A stretch of 64,000 nt of DNA from Eulemur rufifrons (Eukaryota > Chordata > Mammalia > Primates > Lemuridae): the NCBI RefSeq assembly GCF_041146395.1, contig NC_090990.1, positions 42,666,001-42,730,000 of the forward strand. The letters are read 5' to 3'. The first letter of the stretch is position 1. Each line of letters starts with the position of its first letter. Under the pieces are notes generated by a model that was not told the DNA's origin, made no database searches, and was given only the letters and a program-made list of their open reading frames with translations. Shown here one piece after another: positions 21,401 to 31,640 of the stretch. A program made the translations under genes and the position numbers.

Positions 21401-22023
21401 TTCTGATGTTTCACAGAAGTGCCTTTTAATTCCACTTTCCTCCTCCAGCCTTGAGTCCTGACCTAGAAATCCGCTGTACCTTGTAAATATTTTTTACGGT
21501 TGTTTTAAAATTCACACCATTGTAATGGTCAAAGCCTAGAAAATGAATTTCAATCTAAAGAGTAAAAGTGATTTCAAATACTTTTCAGTAACACTAAACT
21601 TTTGTGCCATTTCAGCGTAAGTCTTGGGAATGGCTGCTGTCCTCCTCCTTTTTTATAATTTTAAATGCAGACCTTCAACATAGAGCCTCCACTCTAAGTT
21701 TAGTCCCAGCTCTGGCAGGACAGGCCAGAGGAGTTATGGAAATAAGAAGCAGCTATATGCACAGCTGTGGCCATCTGGGGCTATAAAATAATTCATCCCC
21801 TACTGCACAAGAATGTTCTCCCTCTCGCCAGTATATATTCAAAAGGACCAGACAGGCCTCCTTAGACCTGGACACCAGAGGCATCAGGCATGAATTTCAA
21901 AGCAGGCAAAGTAAACAGACCTTGCAGGGTGGCCACCGTGGACAACCCATATCCAGCTCATAGTCAGTTGTAGTCGCCACAAAAACACATCTCTGTGGCA
22001 CATGGCCACAGATGTCCTGTTAA
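21401..22023. other. Single-copy DNA, no gene seen
   Basis: No gene or repeat recognised. Confidence 0.45.
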
Positions 22024-22035
22024 TTCATTATTTTA

Positions 22036-22313
22036 TTTAATTTTGTTTTTTATTTAGGCATATTATGGGAGTACAAATGTTTAGGTTACCTATATTGCCC
22101 TTGCCCCACCCGAGTCAGAGCTTCAAGCGTGTCCATCCCCCAGACGGTGCGCCCCGCCCCCATTACGTGTGTATATACCCATCCCCTCCTCCTCTCTCCC
22201 ATCTGCCTGACACCCGACGAATGTTATTGCTATATGCGTACTTAAGTGTTACTCAGTTAAAACCAATTTGATGGTGAGTACATGTGGTGCTTGTTTTTCC
22301 ATTCTTGGGATAC
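22036..22313 (-). mobile_element. Lineage-specific L1 3' end, severely 5'-truncated
   Basis: Read on the minus strand, the last 280 bases of an L1 3' UTR end at the T-rich side near 22,050. Plus-strand landmarks are 'TATTATGGGAGTACAAATG' (complement of the terminal CATTTGTACCCCCATAATA), 'CCACCCGAGTCAGAGCTTCAAGCGTGTCC', 'CAGACGGTGCGCC' and 'CCTGACACCCGACGAATG'. A 12-bp direct repeat TTCATTATTTTA (22,024-22,035 and 22,314-22,325) is the target-site duplication. The same 3' UTR type ends the L1 at 57,886-58,908. Confidence 0.9.
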
Positions 22314-22339
22314 TTCATTATTTTAATGTACTTTTTACG

Positions 22340-22435
22340 TGCCAGGTAGCCATTCAACCAACATCTACTTAATATCTGCTATGTGCCCACTGCTGTTTAG
22401 ACACTAGGATAGGAAAGAATGAAAAAGACTCAGTA
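22340..22435 (-). repeat. L2 LINE 3'-end fragment
   Basis: Minus orientation: 'TTCAACCAACATCTACTTAATATCTGCTATGTGCC', 'GCTGTTTAGACACTAGGATAGG'. Confidence 0.6.
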
Positions 22436-22549
22436 AGTTTTTTCATGGAAATATATAAATACATACTTTTTTATATATACACACACACATACACACATAA
22501 AAATACACATTTTTAGAGGCATCCAATGGCAGGTAATTGGTTTCCCTTA

Positions 22550-22665
22550 TTCATTTGACCAACATTTCCTGAGTGTTCATTACTTGCCAGGCAGCACTAG
22601 GCCATGGGGATACAGAACACTCACAGCCCCACCCTCTGGACTCAGATCTTAGGAGGGAAAAAGTC
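22550..22665 (-). repeat. L2 LINE 3'-end fragment
   Basis: Minus orientation: 'TTTGACCAACATTTCCTGAGTGTTCATTACTTGCCAGGCAGCACTAGG', 'GGGGATACAGAACACTCAC'. It lies close to another L2 tail in the same orientation. Confidence 0.7.
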
Positions 22666-22779
22666 AATATAGAAACAAGTATCTTCGGTGCTGAGGTTTG
22701 CATCTGCATCTTGTTTTAAATTCTGAGTCACTTCATTTTGGATATAGAATGCTGAGGAGCTTTGGACACAACTGTAAAA

Positions 22780-22977
22780 CAGTGATTCTCAACCTGGGGC
22801 TATTTTACCCTCCAGGAGATAATGTTTGAAGACATTTTTGATCGTCTCAAGTGGTGGGAGGAGGTGCTGCTGGCATCTACTGGGTAGAGGCCAGGGATGC
22901 GGCTAAACATCCTGCAACACACAAGCTAAGAATTATCTGGCACAAAATGTCAATAGTACTGAGACTGAGAAATTCTG
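22780..22977 (+). mobile_element. MER20 (hAT-Charlie MITE), near full length
   Basis: Terminal inverted repeats remain: CAGTGATTCTCAACCTGGGG at the left and CTGAGACTGAGAAATTCTG at the right. The body holds 'GAAGACATTTTTGATCGTCTCAAGTGG', 'CTGGCATCTACTGGGTAGAGGCCAGGGATGCGGCTAAACATCCTGCAA' and 'AGAATTATCTGGCACAAAATGTCAATAGTACTGAG', closely following MER20. An 8-bp target duplication is no longer readable. MER20 copies have been reported elsewhere as regulatory elements in placental tissue, but nothing here shows activity. Confidence 0.92.
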
Positions 22978-25353
22978 CTTAAGGTATGTCTGACCATTCT
23001 AAAAGTACCAGGGTCAAACTTTAAAACTCAAGGATATTTACAGAATTAGAAAATTTAGCAGCAAAGAGGCCTATGGTTAAGTTTTAAAAAAAAAAAATCT
23101 AAAGAATTGAAGAAAAACTATTCAATTGCATTTGCATGGAAATAACAAACATTCACAGGAATGCATTTATACTTGCCTTACCTAAGAGGAAACTCAGGGA
23201 CATTCACAAATTACGACAATTTCTTTATATGTGCTATAAAACAGTGTGTTTAATACCTCCCGATTCAAACAGGGGAGAGCAGTGCCCAAGTCTGCCTTCG
23301 GATTTGCACCTTGTGGGGCCCGATATTTAAGACCTTACGTCTCCCGGTTACAAGAAGAACTTATCTCCAGAAAGACACACGGGCCCTGAGGCCCAATTCA
23401 AGATTTGAGGACGGCTGTAACTCAGGCATCAGACAATCAATATTCCAATTTGGAATTCAGCACTTTGGAGCTCGAACATTCAGAAACACACATAAAGGAT
23501 CTGCTTATGATTGAGGCCCAACTCATATTTATAATATAATCACCTAATAAAAACAGTAATGACCTCCGGCTGACTTTACATAGCACGCTGTGGCACACAA
23601 GCTCCATAAAAGGATTTTCACAGAACCCGCCTTCAAGAAAATACATCTAAAGCCCCTGTTTTTTTCTATCAAGGCTGAAGAGCTTTGAAAAAAAAAAAAA
23701 TATCGTTTTGCTTTCAGAGTGCCTACATACACAATATGTACAGTAGATTATCTTGTAATAATATGCTATTGTCCTCAAGAACTCTTTCTGCTTATACGCG
23801 TGGCCTTTAAGACGAATATATAATACACTTCCCATCTTGGAGCATCCTGTTTGCAAGCAAAACCGACCTCTCTCTCCTTCCATGCCCACCTTAAAGAAAG
23901 AAATCAAGATGTTGACTGACTGCAATACTTGGCTGCTGGTCTGTCGGCTCCATCCCTCTGCTTCCTCAGTTCTATGATCTCTAATGATGTTCAGCAGTGA
24001 TTAAACTTTAACACGTAACAGGGCTGGTAAGCAAGGTGAGCAGAGAGTGGAAGAGAGAAGAAAGGAGAGAGAGACAGAGTGTATGTGTGTGTGTGGTGTT
24101 TAACAGAAGCAGTACTTGTAGAAGCCCCTGTTCACCCCCTCAAAGGCCCAGTTGGAAAGCATTTGTATTTAATGGGAAATAAAAGAGAATAATGTATGGC
24201 AGCCACAAGCGCAAAGCAGAGAGGAGTGGTATAAAGAGATCTCAACTATATAAGTTTATCTGCCTCCCAAATTGCCTATGCTCTACTTTTATTATCTATG
24301 ATCTACTGTTTCCACATCTGAAAATTACTTCCTGAATCTATTAGCAAAAGTGGATGAAAAGAAATCAGCAGTCGCAAATTCTGGTCCAAGCAGAATAAAT
24401 CAGGGACGGTGGCTCCCCCCCTCCCTCTCGCCACTGGCATAAGCATGAATATATTTCAAGAACATAATAGCTAGGTTCTTATAAAATTCAAGTTCATCTT
24501 TTTCCCACTGCAAATTATATATCTGTGGCGCCATTCTGAAACACACATCAGAAGATACTTAAAGGATTATTAAAGAATTGGATCCAATTTTTCCAGCCTT
24601 ATTTCAGACCCCTCCAGGAAGCATAGCCCAAAGGGGATAAAGAAGTACACGTATATTTTTGAGGCCAGTGAAATTGTTGATTGCAAAGCCTTTCTATGGT
24701 ACACCCAGGGAGATAAGTTTCTTTGCTGGAATTTGAATTTGCTGATACAGGGATGCTAAATTTACCCTGACAAATTCAAACAAACAAACAAACAAACAAA
24801 AAACCCTGTGTTAATAGTAAACATTTGTTGAATAAATGAACAAATGGATCATTTTATGATTGATGATAAGGCTAAATGCTTTGGCAGTAAAGTAAACAAG
24901 AAAAGAATAAACAAAAAAGTCTTAAGAATGGATAAGCATTTTTGTCAGAAGCTAATAATATAGATCACCCAACAGAACAAAGTTTTGTAATTTCAATGCC
25001 TTATTCACTCATAAATCAAGAACATGTAAACCTTTATTAATTTCTTTTAAACTTTTATATTAAGAAAAGTATTGTTTCTGGCCTGGAAAGTAAGCTGTTT
25101 ATGGAAGTGAATGATCTCTCAAATTATTACCATTCTATTAATATTTGACAGAAAAAGAAATTTATCCCAGAGTAAATCACCTTTCCGACTATGCTGAATA
25201 AATTCGGGGTTGCATTATTTGAAAATAAAAATTAAGTGATTAAGTTTCGAAGAGCCTTAACACTCCAAGCGACCTAGCCAATTCTTTCCTCATCCTCTGC
25301 CCTCTCTTGTCATTTTAGCTTCCCCTCACAAACAAGACAACTTGGTTCAGCCT
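22978..25353. other. Long single-copy stretch (2.4 kb), possible conserved non-coding DNA
   Basis: I recognise no dispersed repeat apart from simple sequence. Simple tracts are A11 near 23,088, A13 near 23,688, a GA/GT-rich patch at 24,040-24,105, and AAAC units at 24,776-24,805. Segments 23,190-23,560 and 24,240-24,720 have retained CpGs and TF-core-rich AT texture. It is the largest repeat-poor block in the first half of the window. No exon is supported. Confidence 0.4.
24776..24805 (+). repeat. (CAAA)n microsatellite
   Basis: Six CAAA units followed by an A run. Confidence 0.9.
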
Positions 25354-25516
25354 GGGTGGCTCTCACACCCTGGCCCCACATTACAGCCATTTGGGGATCT
25401 TTTATAAAATACTTGGGCCACGCCTCCAGAGACAATGATGTAATTGGTCTGGAATTGGCCTGTACATAAGAACTTTTGAGAGACGATTGAATGTGCAACC
25501 AGGGCTGGGGGCTCTG
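25354..25516 (+). mobile_element. MER5A-type hAT MITE
   Basis: Left end 'GTGGCTCTCACACCCTGGCCCCACATTA', body 'TTTGGGGATCTTTTATAAAATACTTGGGCCACGCC', then 'ATGATGTAATTGGTCTGGAATTGG' and right end 'GATTGAATGTGCAACCAGGGCTGGGGGCTCTG'. The order and near-palindromic ends match MER5A. Confidence 0.85.
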
Positions 25517-25907
25517 CCTCACCCGGGAGTGTAGCTGAAGCCCACCCTTTCCAGCAGCAAGGCGGAAGGTGCCTCCTAAATCCTCACAAGGCACAAGCAG
25601 CATCCCACTGCTAATGGCTGGTCCTGCTATGACCTGCCACCCTGTCCCAGGATACTGGCTTCTGCCCAGCTCCAGAAACACTAACGATAGCAACAGTACC
25701 TGCATTTAGTGCTTGTTCCACCACTCTGATTTACAAGGTCCTAACTCTTCTGTTTCTGGCTGTGTCACCGAATGGCATATGCACCAACTGATGGGGATAA
25801 AGGGACTCTTACTGCCCTAGGATTGAACTTAACCTAAAAGAAGCTCTCCGCACAAGCAGGTGGCTGTCTCTTCTCTCAATCATTTCGTCCACCACTGCTA
25901 AGCACAC
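25517..25907. other. Single-copy DNA, no gene seen
   Basis: No gene or repeat recognised. The 131-codon minus open frame (25,310-25,705) runs partly through the MER5A element and has no family resemblance. Confidence 0.5.
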
Positions 25908-26115
25908 TTGGTGATGAGAAGTCCTTAGTAGTGTGCTAAGTGCTCAATCTACAACATCTCACTGAATCCTCACAACAATCCTCTAAGGCAGGCAATGTTA
26001 TCAGACCACTTAAGCAGTGGCAGAAACTGAGGAGAAGTCACTTGCCTCAGGTCACAGAGGGGGAAGTAGCAGAGATGGAACTTGAATCCAACTCTGGTGG
26101 CAAAGGCCATGATTC
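25908..26115 (-). repeat. MIR SINE
   Basis: Minus orientation: 'TCTCACTGAATCCTCACAACAATCCTCTAAGGCAGGCAATGTTATC', 'GAAACTGAGGAGAAGTCACTTGCCTCAGGTCACAGAGG', 'GCAGAGATGGAACTTGAATCCAACTCTGG'. Confidence 0.92.
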
Positions 26116-26144
26116 AAGGGACCCTTTGTTTATTCACCACCACA

Positions 26145-26342
26145 AGAGCCACCGGTTATATGGTACTTGCTATGTCCCAGGCTCTAAGCTCTTTGCACAG
26201 ATTAACACAGGTTGGTCAGACAAGGAGACTGGGACACAGAAAGATAGGCACCATGCCCAAGGTCAAAGAGCTACTAAATGTTAGATCCAGCATTTGAACC
26301 CAGCCAGTCTGGCAAGAGATCTAAACTCTGGACCACTGCGCC
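26145..26342 (-). repeat. MIR SINE
   Basis: Minus orientation: 'GGTACTTGCTATGTCCCAGGCTCTAAGCTCTTTGCACAG', 'GAGACTGGGACACAGAAAGATAGG', 'TGCCCAAGGTCAAAGAGCTACTAAATG', 'CATTTGAACCCAGCCAGTCTGG', 'CTGGACCACTGCG'. It directly follows another MIR in the same orientation. The open frames at 25,940-26,631 are accidents of this pair. Confidence 0.92.
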
Positions 26343-26569
26343 CCACTCCCTTCTCAACCACCACCCCGGAACCTGGGTAACAGTGGCCGCCATGACCCTC
26401 TGTTGTTCCTCTGGGCACACAGCACAGGAGCCTCGTGTGTGCCTGTCTGTTTCCACCACAGACCAAAAGTACTTGAAGGAAAGAGCGCGCCATCTCACTT
26501 CCATCCCCTTACAATCTGATACAGCACCTGGCATACAGTATACAGTAGGCATTTCACAAAGAGCTGTTC

Positions 26570-26745
26570 ATCTGTGTATGCATTCTTCCATTCCACAAAC
26601 ATTTGTGAGTATTGCCTTCCGCGAGGGATAGGATGAACTGAGCATGGTCCCTGTCTTTAGGGAGTTTATGATATAACTGCAGAGACACGGACACAGACGA
26701 CGTAAGAGTGCATGATGAGTGCGCTCACAGAGGTACGAACAGAGT
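26570..26745 (-). repeat. L2 LINE 3' region
   Basis: Minus orientation: 'TTCCATTCCACAAACATTTGTGAGTATTGCC', 'GAGCATGGTCCCTGTCTTTAGGGAGTTTATGATATAACTGC', 'GAGACACGGACACAG'. Confidence 0.75.
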
Positions 26746-27179
26746 GCTGGGATGTGCTGCCAGAGAGCCAGTCGTAACACAGAAAGCCCGAGGTTCTCTT
26801 TCATTATGGCTCCACGATCTTGTCTTCTGTATACACGAAGCAATCTGGTACTTTTCTTAACATTTTTCGCCAAATCAACCGCTCTGCCAGACTGACTCCA
26901 AAATACTGCAGTTTTGAGATAGGCAGCTCTTGGTTGAACCTTTTCCACTTCCAGTCCCTGGTTTCTCTAATCTGTCCACGTATATTTGCCCTGATCATCA
27001 ATGGGCAGGGATCCGGCCATTCAGTCTAGACTTGGTCTTGCACAATGCTGGGGACTGTCACAGTGAAGCTGGCACTGCCCGGTGGAAGAATGGCTACCAT
27101 ACTTGTATAAGCAAAAAGTCCATCATTTCTTTCTAATGATACTATTTTACTACTAGAATTATAATAATTTGAGAATTTA
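26746..27179. other. Single-copy DNA, no gene seen
   Basis: No gene or repeat recognised. The minus open frame at 26,568-26,948 extends through the L2 relic and is not a gene. Confidence 0.45.
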
Positions 27180-27297
27180 AGCTGTGTGAATACAAGGATA
27201 TCTGGTTATTTTATTCACTACTATGTATCCCCAGTGCCTAGAACATTCCCTGGCAGATATTAGGCACTCAATAAATATTTGTTTAATAAATGAACAA
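27180..27297 (+). repeat. L2 LINE 3' end
   Basis: Plus orientation: 'TTCACTACTATGTATCCCCAGTGCCTAGAACATTCCCTGGCAGATATTAGGCACTCAATAAATATTTG', ending in an AATGAAC unit. This is very close to the L2 terminal consensus. Confidence 0.93.
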
Positions 27298-27317
27298 ACA
27301 CCTATTGCTACATATTA

Positions 27318-27437
27318 CTTCCAGCTACCTGTCAATGCCCTGAAGACATGGAAGGCTTTGTATCTCTAATACTTAGCAAAGTGCCTGGCACACAGTAGAT
27401 GCTAAATAAATGTTTCATGAATGAGTGCACAAATGGA
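27318..27437 (+). repeat. L2 LINE 3' end, second adjacent copy
   Basis: Plus orientation: 'TGCCCTGAAGACATGGAAGGCTTTGTATCTCTAATACTTAGCAAAGTGCCTGGCACACAGTAGATGCTAAATAAATGTTTCATGAATGAGTG'. It begins 20 bases after the preceding L2 tail. Confidence 0.92.
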
Positions 27438-27683
27438 CAGAATGGAGGAAAAGATAGGAAACTGTTCGAAGGTAAAGGAACTCATCAAAATGCAGAAATT
27501 ACTGAGCAAATACCACCTTCAACTAGTTTTATTAAGGGAAAGACGCAGCATCATCTTGCTTAATGGTTATTTTCAACAAAATTTCCCTTGTTAAACATGC
27601 ACAGGTACACACACAGAACCTCAATCAGTTATGTTAAGTCTGCTTGGAAAATATGAATTTGATTATGGAGTCTGACAGAAAAA

Positions 27684-27705
27684 GCAGTCTACTGGCAGTC
27701 TACTG
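27684..27705 (+). repeat. 11-bp perfect tandem duplication
   Basis: CAGTCTACTGG occurs twice in direct succession (27,684-27,694 and 27,695-27,705). Confidence 0.95.
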
Positions 27706-27712
27706 GCATGAA

Positions 27713-27885
27713 GAACTGCTTCTCAAATGTGGTCTAGGGTATACCCACATCAAATTTAACCAGGACCTTGTTAAAAATGCAGACACCTGAGCCCCACTCC
27801 TTGTCTACAGAATCAGAATCTTTGGGGAGAGGCACCCAGAAATTGGTAATTCTGACAAGCTCCCAAGGGAATCCTATGCACATAA
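27713..27885 (+). mobile_element. MER5/Charlie-type hAT MITE
   Basis: 'GAACTGCTTCTCAAATGTGGTCTAGGG', 'AACCAGGACCTTGTTAAAAATGCAGACACCTGAGCCCCACTCC', 'TACAGAATCAGAATCTTTGGGGAGAGGCACCCAGAAATTGG', 'GACAAGCTCCCAAGGGAATCCTATGCAC'. The hAT-Charlie character is clear, but the subfamily (MER5 versus MER58) is not settled. Confidence 0.82.
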
Positions 27886-27914
27886 AAATTAAAAATCATA
27901 GGCATATGTGTATA

Positions 27915-27990
27915 GTCCTATATATATATATATAAAAGACTATATATGTGTGTGTATATAAATATATATATATATATGCCTATAAATATA
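27915..27990. repeat. (TA)n/(TG)n low-complexity tract
   Basis: Alternating TATATA and TGTGTG runs, including two (TA)6-9 blocks around TATATGTGTGTGTATATAAA. It is nearly all alternating purine-pyrimidine. Confidence 0.95.
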
Positions 27991-28139
27991 GGCTTCAGCT
28001 GCTATAGTCAAGGTCATATTTGAAAGTCAAAGAGAACTACCAATTAGGCAATACGAGGACTGTTTCCAGTAAGACTTCCTTTTACTATCTGGAAGGCTCA
28101 AAATGTAAGGCATTATAGTTTACTATGCATTCCCTAAGA

Positions 28140-28650
28140 CAGTTCTATCAATCAGTCAGGGCCCCGGAAAGACACAGATGGCATCCTCAAACTGGGTAAC
28201 CTCAGAAGGGTTTGGTAAAGAGACTATTCACAAAGGTGCGGGTAGGTCATGGGGAAGCTGCAGGAGACAGTGCAGTACTGCAGGCTAGAAACCTTGGGGA
28301 GCTGTTACCTCCCCCAAGCCTGAAGGGACGGGGAAGGAGTGGTCACCAGAATCTAAAGACAGATTCTTCTGGGTGGGAAGGGCCATTCTACAGGACTGTG
28401 ACCACTGGCGGAGAAAAGTAGCCAGACTATAGTGCTCCCCATGTGTGGAAGATGGGAAATAAATACTCCAACTTCACTCGTGCCCTTCCAGAGCCCCCTG
28501 AAAATGTTCCCCACTGGGCAAAGGAACCAGAAGGCTGAGGGCAAGGATGCTGATGGCATCATATGGGCCAGTCTCCCAGGGCACAGAGCAGGAGGGAGGC
28601 AGAAACTGGAGGGACAAAGGAAAGATGTTCAACACAAACCTCCAAATCTC
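28140..28650. repeat. Old interspersed repeat, recognised but not named
   Basis: The order 'AAACTGGGTAACCTCAGAAGGGTTTGGTAAAGAGACTATTCACAAAGGTGCGGGTAGG', 'GACAGTGCAGTACTGCAGG', 'GGGAGCTGTTACCTCCCCCAAGCCTGAAGGG', 'GGCCAGTCTCCCAGGGCACAGAGCAGG' matches a dispersed mammalian repeat I have met many times but cannot assign to a family. It is probably LTR-derived. No coding remnant is seen. Confidence 0.5.
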
Positions 28651-29757
28651 TCAAGAGAATTCAATACGGGCACTCCATACTTGTGACTCCTTTGCCAAAG
28701 GGACATTGTCTCCAAAAACTGGAATAGTGATATATGATCACCTACAGACTCAAAGTTAGTTTAGCAATAACAACCAAACCTGCTAATATTCTGCCTCTGT
28801 CTAAAAATAAGAGGCAAGCAATCTGCAAAGAAATAAGAGGGGTTTTAAAGTTGAAGGCTTAGTTTTAAATCCTATGGAGCTACGGCCTCAAATCTGAATT
28901 TTCTTTCTCAATTATGAAATAGTCATAAATAAAGCCACCCATTCTGCCTACCTTAATGTATCTCCCATAATCATCACATGAGATAATTGGGTAGTAAGTC
29001 TCTTTGTGAAACTGCCAAGCCCTATATGATGTAAGACATAACTCCCCCAGTCAGGGCAGTACAGATGTGCAAATTTGTGCATTAGGAGGATGGAGCAACC
29101 AATTTTGTTTTCACACTTGGATGATCTGTGCCCAAATCAAAGACAAACCACGACATATGCTTTTGTGTGAGTTTTCTTATTTTTAGCAATGCATTAGGGA
29201 GAAGAAGGAGTCACTGGAATGTACAAAATTTGGCAATGCAGCACAGAATTCTGCCTCAGCGACTTGGAGGTGGGTTAAGAACATATGTTTAACAGTCTTT
29301 TTCATGAACCCAAAAGGAGAATAGTGAGGCTGTCACTGCTTACTAAAATTGTTGCTACTTTAAACATTTCCTACCTTTGATTAGCTTATCGTCTAAAGTA
29401 AATTAATTGTAGTGGAGTGAAAAGAGCATTGGAACAAATGCCACAAGACCCAGCTTCCAGATGCTGCCTCTGGCTGCAGCTGAGCTGTACACCTTGGAGT
29501 TGAAGCTAACCTGAAGTTTCTAAACTGTGCTGTGGGTGGGCATTGGGTGGTTCCTTACACTGGTCTCACAGTCTAACATGAGGGCCCCTGGAGATGAGGA
29601 AGAGGAAGTAGGAAGGAAGAGCTACCAGCTAAGAACCCTCCCCCACCAAGTCTTTTCTTTCCTATTTCGTAAGTGGAGTCACATGTGAAATCTCATTCTT
29701 AAACAGGTACCCACTGCTTAAAAAACAAAACAACAACAACAATAAAAACACTCTGCA
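28651..29757. other. Single-copy DNA, no gene seen
   Basis: No gene. 29,410-29,520 may be a worn plus-strand MIR (AGAGCATTGGAACAAATGCC). An AAC-rich patch precedes the Alu at 29,720-29,750. Confidence 0.45.
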
Positions 29758-30086
29758 GGCCGGGCGAGGTGGCTCACGCCTGTAATCCTAGCACTCTGGG
29801 AGGCCGAGGTGGGAAGATCACTCGAGGTCAGGAGTTCGAGATCAACCTGATCAAGAGCGAGATCCCGTCTCTACTAAAAAATAGAAAGAAATTAACCGGA
29901 CAACTAAAAATATATAGAAAAAGTTAGCCGGGCATGGTGGTGCATGCCTGTAGTCCCAGCAACTTGGGAGGCTGAGGCAGTAGGATCACTTGAGCCCAGG
30001 AGTTTGAGGTTGCTGTGAGCTAGGCTGACACCACGGCACTCTAGCCCGGGCAACAGAGTGAGATTCTGTCTGGAAAAAAAAAAAAA
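29758..30086 (+). mobile_element. Lemur-type dimeric Alu
   Basis: It starts 'GGCCGGGCGAGGTGGCTCACG' and includes the lemur-type linker 'AGAAAGAAATTAACCGGACAACTAAA' and the right arm to 'GATTCTGTCTGG', then A18. The flanking duplication is AAAAACACTCTGCA (29,744-29,757) against AAAAACGCTCTGCA (30,087-30,100), with one mismatch. More CpG decay and a shorter A tail than the 10,919 copy indicate an older insertion. The B box reads GTTCGAGAT instead of GTTCGAGAC. Confidence 0.96.
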
Positions 30087-30100
30087 AAAAACGCTCTGCA

Positions 30101-30645
30101 ATAGATTATCTCTAGGAGTCCTTAAAATGTAACATCAGAACGTTTTTATGAACTTAGTTCCATCCCATCGCACCTAGAACTGTGAAGCCAAGAGTATTTG
30201 CTCAAGTCTACATTCCAGTAGACTAAGGCATGAACCATCATCATACTTAATGAAGTTACAAAGTAAGTATCACCTATCCAGAGGGAAATTCATACTGCGC
30301 CTCACAGGCAGGTTTGCTTTAAATATTTGTTAGAATGAAGGTAAATTGGGTCTTTTCCCCCTTTTGCTATGGTTTAGCTGCTATAGTAATAGTTTGATCA
30401 TTACATGGTAACAACTGCCTATGGCTGGAACAAGCAGGCCAGGCCCCAACATTCAACCAAGCAAGTGTCCCAAGGTAACACAAACAATGCTGTTTGCTTG
30501 TTCACTAGCTATAGCAACTTCCTCCCAAATCATGCAAACAAGGACAGATTTAGTACTACTCATTGGATAAATCAGATCTCCAAGCCACCTATAGAATATT
30601 AATTGCCACTCTCAGCATTTTACAAAGATGTAGTAGTAGAAAGAT
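30101..30645. other. Single-copy DNA, no gene seen
   Basis: No gene or repeat recognised. Confidence 0.45.
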
Positions 30646-30647
30646 AT

Positions 30648-30858
30648 CCAGCCTTCACGCAGAAGGCCAAGGACTTGCATTCAAACTCTACCACTCACTA
30701 AAACCATGACTTTGGGTGAGTTATTCACCATTCTGATGCCAGCTTTTCCATCAGCCAAATGAAAATGGTGATATTAGCTCATATGTGAATCTATGTGAGG
30801 CTCTTAGAAGTGCTTGACATATAGTAAACTGTGAATTAATAATAATTATTGCATTTGT
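30648..30858 (+). repeat. MIR SINE
   Basis: Plus orientation: 'GGACTTGCATTCAAACTCTACCACTCACTAAAACCATGACTTTGGGTGAGTTATTCACC', 'TTCCATCAGCCAAATGAAAATGGTGATATTAGCTC', 'AGAAGTGCTTGACATATAGTAAAC'. Confidence 0.88.
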
Positions 30859-30884
30859 CAATAAGTTAATATGTCCCAAGCACA

Positions 30885-31085
30885 CTGCAAAGTTTTAACA
30901 TTCACTAAATATTTACTGAGCACCTACTAAGTGCCAGACACTGTTCATTATTTCATTTAATCCCACAGCAACCCTCTGAAGTATTATTTCTTTTAATAAT
31001 GTAGATATGAAAATAGAGACAGAGAGAAATGAATAACAATAATCTGAAAAGTCAAACTTTCCGACCCTAAGCTACTAGGCTTTAT
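30885..31085 (-). repeat. MIR SINE
   Basis: Minus orientation: 'TAACATTCACTAAATATTTACTGAGCACCTACTAAGTGCCAGACACTGTTC', 'TCATTTAATCCCACAGCAACCCTCTGAAG'; the second half is worn. It forms a closely spaced inverted pair with the MIR at 30,648-30,858. Confidence 0.85.
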
Positions 31086-31419
31086 ATTTCCTTGAGGCTG
31101 CTATAAAGCTTATGTGGTGTTATGTAAAATAAAGCACCGGGCCTAGTGTAGATTCTAATAAATGGTGGCTACCATTGTTAACTTAATTGTTTGTTACAAC
31201 ACTGTTTGGTATCCTGTTTCCCAAATACTGGTCAATCAGATACCATCTTGTAGCTTTTACCATAGTTAACATCTGTACCTTTACTTACTAAAGAGTTTTC
31301 CTTAAAGAGACAATCAATTTAGATAATTCAGCTTAGTACAAAACCTTGAATGCAGTGACAATGGTGGTGATGATGATGAAAACAGTAATGATAATAATGT
31401 GTTTATTAGTAGTATTACT
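31086..31419. other. Single-copy DNA with AT and GAT runs
   Basis: No gene. A GGTGATGATGATG / AATGATAATAATG stretch lies at 31,362-31,400. Confidence 0.45.
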
Positions 31420-31640
31420 GCATGCCAACACTAGGAACACAAAGGTGAAATGGCATAGTCCTCTCGGCTCTTACAGGGTTAATTCTAGTGGGTAGACACA
31501 GAAAGCAGTGCCAAGCACACTAATGAACACGTTACAGCAGGAGCCAAGGGCTGGATCTGTCTAAAAGGAATCAAGAGAGGCTCCCCAGAGGAGGCAGTCT
31601 TTGATCTATAACCTGCAGGATGAAGAGGAGTTTGCTGAAC
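31420..31640 (-). repeat. L2 LINE, 3' region
   Basis: Minus orientation: 'GGAACACAAAGGTGAAATGG', 'CTCTTACAGGGTTAATTCTAGTGGGTAGACACAG', 'GGAATCAAGAGAGGCTCCCCAGAGGAGGCAG', fitting inverted L2. Confidence 0.65.

Noticed and set aside
25940..26631. Overlapping open frames of 114-117 codons
   Set aside because: They lie within two head-to-tail MIR elements.
27915..27990. Promoter with TATA box
   Set aside because: The TATATA words are part of a low-complexity TA/TG tract with no downstream transcript evidence.
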